Under the pieces are notes generated by a model. That model searched no databases and was not told the DNA's origin. It saw only the letters and a list, made by a program, of their open reading frames with translations. Of a stretch of 64,000 nt of DNA, positions 50,279 through 57,518 are shown in pieces. Origin of the DNA: a virus; the IMG/VR virus record IMGVR_UViG_3300046501_000552, positions 1-64,000 of that record. One strand, 5' to 3'. The position numbers and the translations under genes are program-made. How positions within the stretch are numbered: position 1 is the stretch's first letter; each line of letters opens with the position of its first letter.

Positions 50279-52162
50279 TTACTGCGCTTGGGCTTCGAGC
50301 TTACGCTTGTCCTGATCGTTCTCCGGCGGAATCTCATCGGTCTCGGCCTTGGACGGCACGTTCGCTACCCCTGCTTGTTCACCATTGGCTTGGTCGATGT
50401 CTTCGCCCGAACCATTGTTGCCTTCAGCGGTCCCCGAGGTGGAAGTCGGTACGGTACCTTCTTCACTGGCCGGGTCAGTCGCATCCGCGCTGGTCAAATC
50501 CAGTGCGTCGTCGTCCGTGCCCGTGGTGCCTGCACCGTCTGCCAGTTCACCACCCAGTCCATCACCGGTGCCTGCACCGTTCTCGTCCGGGTTGGTGCCA
50601 TCAGTCGCACCTGTGACGTTGCCGCCATTGGCGGTTTCTTCGCCTGCCCCTTCCGGATTGTCTTGGTCATCGGGCTTCATCATCGACGGGTCCCCAGCGG
50701 GGTTATCGATGAGGTCCACCGGCACCTTGCCATCTTCGGTCGGATCGAGCTTGCCTTGGGATTCGGCTTCGGCCTTCTTCTGTTGCTGAATGGCTTCGAC
50801 TTTATCTTCGGTTTGCTCTTGGGTCTGTTCTTCCTGTTGTTCTTGTTGCTCTTCAGGCGTAGATGCCGTGGAGCTATTGTCCTCAACAGGCGCTTCGTTC
50901 CCGGCTTGCGGCTTGGTTGCCAACTCATCCGGCGTGTCGCTAGGCGCGCTCACATCCGGCTGCTCAGGTTGCTCCAGTGGCGTACCCTCGGCTTGAGCGG
51001 CTTCGGCTTCGGGCTGTTCAGCTTGCGCCGGAGCTTCGTTCGGCGCAGGCGTCTGCGCAACGGTGGAATCGACCTGGGCCGGTTCTTCAGCTTGAGCCTG
51101 TTGCGGCAGTTCAGCCGTTACGGGTTCTTGCACTTCCGGTTCCGGTTGCACCTGCAGGTTATCCGGAATACCTTGATTGAGCGCCTGATCCAGTTGCTGC
51201 TGGGGATTCTGCGCCGTCGACGCAGCGGGCCGGGGTGCGATGTCTTGCACTGCCGGGGCCGGTGCTTCATCGCTCGCACTGGTGTGGGTGTCGAGCTGTT
51301 GCGGTTCGGCCGTATCGTTGGGCAAAGCCGGAACCGCGGTCGCGAGACCCTGATCACCTGCGCTCGTCGAACCGACGGCTGGCGCTGCGTCCCCGCGCGG
51401 CAAGAACTGGTTCTTGAGCAGGAAGAACTGATCGTAGAGCTGGGTGATCTGGTTCTGTACTTCCCCGCCCCCAGTGCGACCGTAGCCTTCGGGCAGAATC
51501 ACGTCTTCCAGTGGAATCGGAAACTCAGGAATCGGCTGTTCGCGGTTCTGCACTTCCAGATCGATCTTGCACCACTCGAAGAACCCGTCGCCATCGGGCT
51601 TGGGGAACATGTCGATTTCCCACTTCAGGTTCGTGCCGATGATCGGGAAGGTGTAGCGCACCTTGCGCATGCCTTGGGCGGCGAGGAACTTGAAGATGGT
51701 GAACTCGTCCTTATTGGACGGCATGGGCAACTCAATCTTGTCGCCCTTTTCGTTCATCACGACTTTCGAGGTACGGACGAACGAGGCTTCTTCTTCCTTG
51801 CCATCGAGCCAGGTCTTGCGCACGCGCATCGAGCCCTTCCCGGCGATCTTCTCGGTCTTCTCGATCCGGATTTCCCACTGTTCCTGGTTTTCCTTCGACG
51901 CAGCCTGCTCGAGGTCAGAGAAGTTCACCACGCGCGCGTAGATCGTGTGCTCGATTTCGTTGACCGGCTGACCATTGGCGATTTCTTCCATGGCCAGATA
52001 GGGTCGACCAATCGGGTTGTGCTCGATCACGACAGGCGGGCTCGGATACAGGTGACCGAACTCCTTGCGAAATGACATGATCAACGCGTCTTCATGCGAA
52101 GGCGGTTGGTTCACGTTGATAAACGCATTCTCGAGGGCCAGTCGCATCAGTTGACGGCGCAT
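50279..52162 (-). CDS. protein with CYTH-like N-terminal domain and long acidic disordered tail, 627 aa
   Basis: Residues about 75-255 resemble CYTH (triphosphate tunnel) enzymes: QWEIRIEKTEKIAG has the E-x-E-x-K box, GSMRVRKTW the paired basic strand, then KVRYTFPIIGTNLKWEIDMF and CKIDLEVQN with a late D-x-E. Members cleave inorganic or nucleoside triphosphates or make cAMP; the exact reaction cannot be told. Residues about 300-627 are Glu/Gln/Pro/Ala/Thr-rich, low complexity and almost surely disordered. The start at ATG 52162 has GGAG eight bases upstream. It is the last gene of the minus-strand 50-57 kb block. The CYTH call is by pattern only, and a virion protein with a flexible acidic tail is a fair alternative. 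Confidence 0.48.
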   Translation of the reverse strand: MRRQLMRLALENAFINVNQPPSHEDALIMSFRKEFGHLYPSPPVVIEHNPIGRPYLAMEEIANGQPVNEIEHTIYARVVNFSDLEQAASKENQEQWEIRIEKTEKIAGKGSMRVRKTWLDGKEEEASFVRTSKVVMNEKGDKIELPMPSNKDEFTIFKFLAAQGMRKVRYTFPIIGTNLKWEIDMFPKPDGDGFFEWCKIDLEVQNREQPIPEFPIPLEDVILPEGYGRTGGGEVQNQITQLYDQFFLLKNQFLPRGDAAPAVGSTSAGDQGLATAVPALPNDTAEPQQLDTHTSASDEAPAPAVQDIAPRPAASTAQNPQQQLDQALNQGIPDNLQVQPEPEVQEPVTAELPQQAQAEEPAQVDSTVAQTPAPNEAPAQAEQPEAEAAQAEGTPLEQPEQPDVSAPSDTPDELATKPQAGNEAPVEDNSSTASTPEEQQEQQEEQTQEQTEDKVEAIQQQKKAEAESQGKLDPTEDGKVPVDLIDNPAGDPSMMKPDDQDNPEGAGEETANGGNVTGATDGTNPDENGAGTGDGLGGELADGAGTTGTDDDALDLTSADATDPASEEGTVPTSTSGTAEGNNGSGEDIDQANGEQAGVANVPSKAETDEIPPENDQDKRKLEAQAQ

Positions 52163-52190
52163 TGTATTACTCCAATTGTTACACGCTGGT

Positions 52191-52682
52191 TTACTCTTCT
52201 CCGCCAGTGATGACGGTAAGCACTTCTTTGGCAGTGTGCCAGAGTGCGACCAGAGCGGGGTTGTTGGCAGCATGACCTTCACGGATGGCGACCATCGCCG
52301 TAGCCCCGGTCACGATCAGGATGACAGCCGCGGCGAGCAGAAAGGCTCCCTTCATGAAGAAGATCTTCAGCTTGTGCTCTTCCTGATCCTCCGTCTCGGC
52401 CTCCGGCTTCGGTACTGGGGCACCCGGCAGGGGACCAGGAAGCTCACCGCTTGCTTGCAGGTACACATACAGCAGTTCGACTTGGTCTTCGGAGTCCATC
52501 GCGAGAATGGCCTCCTTCAACTCTCGTCCGGTTGACAGAGGTGTCATGTTCGGTAGTTCATCGACATGCGCAACCTTCTTGTTGTAGGCTTCTACCAAGA
52601 CATCCACCGGCAGACGTCCTGGCTTGTGATCCGAAACCGCTCGCGTGTCGCTGATCCCCTTAAGGACGCGTTCCACTAACAT
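52191..52682 (-). CDS. membrane protein in the lysis-like cassette, 163 aa
   Basis: Residues 1-105 are soluble and acidic with a Pro-rich linker (GPLPGAPVPKPEAETEDQEE); residues about 106-134 (IFFMKGAFLLAAAVILIVTG) form a membrane helix, and a short polar/amphipathic end follows. Its start overlaps the end of the lipoprotein gene by 23 bases, so it is coupled to the candidate spanin pair. It might be a holin or lysis regulator, but one helix near the C-terminus is not a typical holin. Confidence 0.6.
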   Translation of the reverse strand: MLVERVLKGISDTRAVSDHKPGRLPVDVLVEAYNKKVAHVDELPNMTPLSTGRELKEAILAMDSEDQVELLYVYLQASGELPGPLPGAPVPKPEAETEDQEEHKLKIFFMKGAFLLAAAVILIVTGATAMVAIREGHAANNPALVALWHTAKEVLTVITGGEE

Positions 52683-52992
52683 TGCTTGCCCCTTGCGGAG
52701 ATGCCGCAAAGACGGCGTTGTTCTGTGTTTTCCAGTCCTGCAAGGAACTGATGTGACGATTGGCCGTGGCAACGTTTGCCGTTTGCGCATCGTACTTCGA
52801 TTCCCACAGGTCGCTGCGCTGCTTCCAGGAGAGCGTGCCATAGCTCGTTTGATCAGGCGGGGCTTCCACCGTGGCCTTCACAAGCAGTGCGTCGGGTGGC
52901 GCGACGTACAGGTTCTTCAGTTCCGGTACACCGGTTTGTGCACACCCCGCCAGGCTTGCTGTCACCAGCACAGCCAGGATTGTCTTTTTCAT
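52660..52992 (-). CDS. lipoprotein, candidate outer-membrane spanin (Rz1-like), 110 aa
   Basis: MKKTILAVLVTASLAGCAQT is a clear lipoprotein signal with lipobox SLAGC (C17). The mature part has PPD and APPDQTS segments and a helical end (WKQRSDLWESKYDAQTANVA). It lies 16 bases after the stop of an inner-membrane protein with a periplasmic helix, as in separate Rz/Rz1 genes. Together they would fuse inner and outer membranes at lysis. It is close to usual o-spanin size, so more convincing than the pair at 35988-36939. Confidence 0.68.
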   Translation of the reverse strand: MKKTILAVLVTASLAGCAQTGVPELKNLYVAPPDALLVKATVEAPPDQTSYGTLSWKQRSDLWESKYDAQTANVATANRHISSLQDWKTQNNAVFAASPQGASNVSGTRP

Positions 52993-53008
52993 GATGGTCT
53001 CTCGCTTC

Positions 53009-53554
53009 TTACTGAGCTTGCGGCAGTGCTGTGCACTTGGCATCAGCGTTGTCAATGGCCGCACAATACTTCATCCAACTCCCCGTGAGCTGAACGGCAC
53101 TTACTTCGGCGTCACGCCCCACGGGCACAACGTCACCGGCTTGATCACTGGTAATGGTCTTGACCGGCACAACTGGTTTAGGCTTAACTGTGTTCGAGGG
53201 CGTGCTTGTCGCCGACGTCGCCGGAGCGACAACACTTGTCGTCGGATTGGCGTACTTCGAATCGATCTGCTTGGTCTGGTCTGCGACCCAGGCGTCGATC
53301 TTGCTACCCGTGGCAGCCGCTGCTTGATCGGCCTTCACCGACGAAGCCACCACCGCATCGGTCACTGCAGCGGTACTCGCCTGCTGAACGATCGTGGTTG
53401 CCTGGCCTTTGATGACCACAGCGTCTGAACCGATCTTCTGGTTATCACTGAGCACGGTGTGATACTCGTGCACCGCGAACCAGCCGAGCAGTCCGATAAC
53501 CGCGATAATTGCTGCCCCGATCGCGAGTTTGATTTGCCATGTGAGGGTGCTCAT
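53009..53554 (-). CDS. inner-membrane protein, candidate i-spanin (Rz-like), 181 aa
   Basis: MSTLTWQIKLAIGAAIIAVIGLLGWFA: one N-terminal membrane helix (about residues 8-27), then a long, Ala/Val/Thr-rich periplasmic helical region with charged repeats (VLSDNQKIGSDAVVIKGQAT, ASSVKADQAAAATGSKIDAW), a Pro/Thr linker (STPSNTVKPKPVVPVKT) and a Cys-bearing end. This is the plan of an i-spanin. The ATG overlaps the stop of the RuvC-like gene (ATGA). Confidence 0.66.
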   Translation of the reverse strand: MSTLTWQIKLAIGAAIIAVIGLLGWFAVHEYHTVLSDNQKIGSDAVVIKGQATTIVQQASTAAVTDAVVASSVKADQAAAATGSKIDAWVADQTKQIDSKYANPTTSVVAPATSATSTPSNTVKPKPVVPVKTITSDQAGDVVPVGRDAEVSAVQLTGSWMKYCAAIDNADAKCTALPQAQ

Positions 53555-54129
53555 CTGTGTTGCTCCCGTAGGATTTTAAGTCGACAGTACGCCACGGCGA
53601 GCGCGTCGATCGAGTGCTCATCCAGCATCTCAAGCGCAACCGGTCCGTTATAGTTTAAATCCGGTAGACGCATCAGTGCTGCCTTGACTTCATCCTTCTT
53701 GGCGTGTGAGGTTGCCCCCACGGCCTTCTTGACGCTGGGCGGGTCGATCATAAAGAGCGACAGCCAGCAGTCGTATCGCCATAAGGCACTCCGGATCGCA
53801 TCGACAGTCTCTGTCAATGCGCCGTATGCCTGAGGTCGAAATTGACTGTAAAACGGAGACTCTGATGCAACCAGGTTAGGACGGTAATACTCGAAGATTT
53901 CCACCAGGTTATCTTCGTGGGCTGCAATACGCTCAGCCCGTGCACCATGGGTGTCGCCAAACCAGGTGTCTTTCGCCAGTTTCGACCCGACGAAAGTAAA
54001 CGCAGTGCTCTCGATGATTTCGAGCTTCACTACGTCTACTCTCAAGGCACCCATTCCAAGTGTCTCGCTCCCAGGGTCGATACCGACGATGCATCCGATG
54101 GGGGATGCACCTTCCGGTATTACTAACAT
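53551..54129 (-). CDS. RuvC-like Holliday-junction resolvase, 192 aa
   Basis: RNase H-fold resolvase: CIVGIDPGSETLG holds D18; NLVASESPFYSQFRPQAYGA holds E90; then PPSVKKAVGATSHAKKDEVK, the RuvC-type basic loop; and LDEHSIDALAVAYCRL holds D170, H172 and D175. All acidic positions of the family are present. It would cut branched recombination intermediates before packaging. Sitting directly between a structural gene (nine bases upstream) and the lysis-like cassette (ATGA overlap) fits late expression. Confidence 0.88.
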   Translation of the reverse strand: MLVIPEGASPIGCIVGIDPGSETLGMGALRVDVVKLEIIESTAFTFVGSKLAKDTWFGDTHGARAERIAAHEDNLVEIFEYYRPNLVASESPFYSQFRPQAYGALTETVDAIRSALWRYDCWLSLFMIDPPSVKKAVGATSHAKKDEVKAALMRLPDLNYNGPVALEMLDEHSIDALAVAYCRLKILREQHR

Positions 54130-54138
54130 GCCTTAGCC

Positions 54139-55023
54139 TCAGCTGGTGGTAGTCTGCGAACCCGATGTCGTGCCCGTCCCGGAGGTGAGCTTGTACAGGG
54201 GTTCCACCGCGCCACAGTCGACCACGTTCTCGACGCCGTCCTGGCTAAAGTTCAGCGCATAGAAGGTGTTGATAAACGTGTCCACTTGCGCGGCGATGAC
54301 TTCCTTGAAGTTGAACGTGGGTTGCCCCGACCCACCCACTGCAATGACCTTGTCCACGCCGGAGACCAGCGCAATTTCGGAAACGATCGCAGCGTTCGGA
54401 TCACCATAAATGATGTTAGCGACGTTCAAAATTTCCGTGACGTCATCGGCGGTGAGCGTAATCGGTACCGGCGCCGAGGCCATTACGTAGTCGCCAGTGG
54501 CCACATTCACGCCGGTGGGCGAGAGGGCTTGCGGGTTCGGATTCAGATTCGACGTATCGGGCTGGAACGGCGTGGTGGTGACCGAGCCATCCGCATTAAC
54601 CGTCTTGTACTGCATCGAAACCGCTACACCCGTAAAGTCGATGCGCTTCAGGTAGTAGGCGATGTAGTTGACGCCGTTGTGCGTTTCCGCCACGCGCAGA
54701 CCGTACGCGGCTTGTTGGGCCGACGTCAAATCGTTGGTGGGTTCACGCAGCACGAACGGCAGGTGGTTGTAGAGCGCTGCGTCGGTCGTCAAGTGCTGGA
54801 TCGGCTCAGGGATGTACAACCCATTGGTGATGTTCAGCTTGTGACCACCATTACCGATCGCAAAGTAACGGCAGGTCGGCAGCACCCCGGAGTTGGGCAG
54901 AACGCCCGGCTGCACTTGAAACTTTTCATTCAGCGTGCTGTTGGTAGCCAGTGCAAACGGCAGCCCCAAGAGCTGGCACGACTGCAGATAGCTGCCGTAC
55001 ACGGTGCGTACGATATTGTCCAT
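54139..55023 (-). CDS. virion structural protein, 294 aa
   Basis: MDNIVRTVYGSYLQSCQLLG then beta-rich sequence with many Asn, Thr and Val (KLNITNGLYIPEPIQHLTTD; KRIDFTGVAVSMQYKTVNAD; LTADDVTEILNVANIIYGDP) and a flexible Gly/Ser/Thr C-terminus (SGTGTTSGSQTTTS). No catalytic motif. It lies between the 786-residue structural gene and the RuvC-like gene. Neck, tail or fibre-adaptor roles are all possible. Confidence 0.6.
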   Translation of the reverse strand: MDNIVRTVYGSYLQSCQLLGLPFALATNSTLNEKFQVQPGVLPNSGVLPTCRYFAIGNGGHKLNITNGLYIPEPIQHLTTDAALYNHLPFVLREPTNDLTSAQQAAYGLRVAETHNGVNYIAYYLKRIDFTGVAVSMQYKTVNADGSVTTTPFQPDTSNLNPNPQALSPTGVNVATGDYVMASAPVPITLTADDVTEILNVANIIYGDPNAAIVSEIALVSGVDKVIAVGGSGQPTFNFKEVIAAQVDTFINTFYALNFSQDGVENVVDCGAVEPLYKLTSGTGTTSGSQTTTS

Positions 55024-55089
55024 TCTCTTACCTGAAAAAGGGTGTCACAGATTACTTAATCACACTATTTGCGATCAATTGGCCCGTGC

Positions 55090-57450
55090 TTAAAAGCCAT
55101 CGAGGTCGAGCTGTGGAATGACGTTAATCGTTCCATCGGGCTGGTGGTAAATCAGACCGGTGAGATAGCCGGTACGAATTACGCTCGACAGCATCGTCGT
55201 TTGGTTATCCGGCACCGTGGGTTGGAAGTCATTGCCCCAGATGTCCGTGATCTTTTGCTGCTCGCCTGCAGGCAGATTCAGCCAGTTACACAAGCCCGGT
55301 ACCACAATCGCCTGGCTGGGGTTAGGCGCCGCGCACTCGCAGTCGTGCATCCTAAAGCGCACCTTACCTGCATTGAGGAAGGTGTGCTGCACGTTGCTGC
55401 TGACTTCGTGCCACGGATTCTTGATCGCCAGTTTCACGTGGTTGGCCATGGACACATGTCGATCATGGATCGGCGTGTACTTGGTCACCTGGTTCTCCAG
55501 CGAATTCTTGAAGTGCGGGTGTTGATCGAGCGCCCGCACACCAAGATCCGTTGCATCCATCTCATTGGCCTGATGACCGCGCGCATCCCCGACCCGAATC
55601 GCGGCCCACTCACCCGGCACGATGGTCGAATCGTTAATGGTCGACATGAATTGAATCGAGTAGCTCGAGAGCTGCTCCATCATGCCAATCATCGCCTTCT
55701 GGATGTTCGCTACGCTCGGCGTCGTGATGAGATCCTGACCCGTGGCGTGAGCGACGATCTCCGCGTAGAGTGAACCCCACTCGGTTTGCGTGAATGCCGC
55801 CACGTCCAGGTTGCGCGCTGCAAACCAAGCCGAGTAGTTATCCCCCGGATCAGCGACGTAGCACAAATTGTCGCTCCACAAGAGTGAGGTGGCGTTCTTC
55901 ACATAGCCACGCACTTCCATGTGTTCCTGGTACGACACCAGGCCGTCTTGCTGATTGGCTGCGGTATAGATCTGCTGACACAGGCTATAGAACGCTTCGG
56001 TCGAGAGGAAGGTCGATGACGGCTTGATCAACGGCATCAAGTCATGGATCTCCTGCAACGTCGCTCGATCCACCTTGCTCATGTCACACACTGCTGCCAT
56101 CGCGTCGACACTGGGCGTCGGCAAGCGTGGCACGCGCTGCGCGAACATCGGTGGGATCACATCCAGCGTAATCCCAATCGAAGCGTTAAGCGCATACCAG
56201 GCCAGACAGAACGCATCCTTCGCAAACAAGGGTACCGTTTCACCGGTGGCTGGATTGGTGAACTGCACGGCCGAGTTGTAATACCCGAGACTTGAGAGCC
56301 ACAACCAGTTATTGACCAGGATCTCAGAGAGCGGATACTTGACGCTACCCGTGTAGTCGATCATCGACGACTCAAGCGCCTTGGTCGGCAACTCATTGGA
56401 GAGCGAATTTTGCATCGCCTCCAGAATCTTCGGCTCGTAGTCGCCCTCGTACTTCTCATTGTCGCGCGCAACGGGCCGTTCCTTGATCAGCATCTCGTCC
56501 AAGGTGATCTCGTTGATGCTATCCAGGTTGTAGCCCAGATTGACCGGATCGCGCGTAAACGTAATGGTCGGATAGAGATCCGTGGGCATCTGAGACACGT
56601 CATGGCGCATGGTGTACTTTGCCAGGGGCAAATTACGCTCGGTCATGATATGGTCCACGAGCCACTCGAAGATCTCCGACTGCCCGGCGTTACGCTCCAG
56701 GTAGTTGATGTTCCGATATAGCTCGAGCGACTGCTTGGTCGTCAGCTGATCGAGGTACAGATCCAGCAGGCCATGACTCAGGAGGTACTGACGCACGTGA
56801 AAGCTATGCGCCTCATTAGTCTTGCAAGCTTCCAGGCGCAGCGACAAAATCACCTGCGGCAGCAACGCGTACATGATCCCCAGGGTGAAGGGGGTATACA
56901 TGTCGTCTGAGACCGTGTAGGCGAGATTCACCCAGCGCGTTTTGAATCCATCGATCCAGCGCTGCAGCTTGTCGATGAGGCTGTACTCATTGAATTCGAC
57001 CAGGCTGCTCGGGTAGGCCAAGATCTTCCCATCGGCGGCGCTGATGGCATCGTCGATGTCAACCGGATTCAAGATCCCGTTGATGAGAGTGACCTGGGTC
57101 GGATACTGGGCCACCAGCGCCAGATAGTCACGTTGGCCAAACTGGTAGGCCTTGGCAGTGGCGCGGTGTAGCGCCAGATTCTCGACCGTGAATTCGATCG
57201 TTTCTAGCGTATCCATCGAGACGACATACATCATCGTGTCGGCGAAGTGATACTGGCCAGACAAATTCATATAGTAGCGCCACGTCGTGGGGTCCAGGTC
57301 ATTGACCTGATCTGCCCCATACACGCCGCTGATATACGTGTTGATTGCATCAGCCGTGGCTGACGACTTGACGACAATGTATCGGGCCAACGCGAGTACA
57401 CTGTCGAGATAGACCTGATACTGATTCGAGGTACTAGTTGTCGCGGCCAT
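55090..57450 (-). CDS. large virion structural protein, 786 aa
   Basis: MAATTSTSNQYQVYLDSVLA at ATG 57450; mostly helical, Leu/Tyr/Asn-rich (SVLALARYIVVKSSATADAI; FTLGIMYALLPQVILSLRLE; NNWLWLSSLGYYNSAVQF), with no enzyme motif. It is divergent from the portal gene and heads the 50-57 kb minus-strand block. Such large proteins next to the portal in jumbo phages are virion components, but the specific position (head vertex, neck, baseplate) cannot be told. Confidence 0.62.
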   Translation of the reverse strand: MAATTSTSNQYQVYLDSVLALARYIVVKSSATADAINTYISGVYGADQVNDLDPTTWRYYMNLSGQYHFADTMMYVVSMDTLETIEFTVENLALHRATAKAYQFGQRDYLALVAQYPTQVTLINGILNPVDIDDAISAADGKILAYPSSLVEFNEYSLIDKLQRWIDGFKTRWVNLAYTVSDDMYTPFTLGIMYALLPQVILSLRLEACKTNEAHSFHVRQYLLSHGLLDLYLDQLTTKQSLELYRNINYLERNAGQSEIFEWLVDHIMTERNLPLAKYTMRHDVSQMPTDLYPTITFTRDPVNLGYNLDSINEITLDEMLIKERPVARDNEKYEGDYEPKILEAMQNSLSNELPTKALESSMIDYTGSVKYPLSEILVNNWLWLSSLGYYNSAVQFTNPATGETVPLFAKDAFCLAWYALNASIGITLDVIPPMFAQRVPRLPTPSVDAMAAVCDMSKVDRATLQEIHDLMPLIKPSSTFLSTEAFYSLCQQIYTAANQQDGLVSYQEHMEVRGYVKNATSLLWSDNLCYVADPGDNYSAWFAARNLDVAAFTQTEWGSLYAEIVAHATGQDLITTPSVANIQKAMIGMMEQLSSYSIQFMSTINDSTIVPGEWAAIRVGDARGHQANEMDATDLGVRALDQHPHFKNSLENQVTKYTPIHDRHVSMANHVKLAIKNPWHEVSSNVQHTFLNAGKVRFRMHDCECAAPNPSQAIVVPGLCNWLNLPAGEQQKITDIWGNDFQPTVPDNQTTMLSSVIRTGYLTGLIYHQPDGTINVIPQLDLDGF

Positions 57451-57518
57451 AACGGCGCCCCTTATTTCAATAACATGCAGTCCTTGTTTTTCAAGGGCTA
57501 TCTTTCGTTGAGGTTCAA

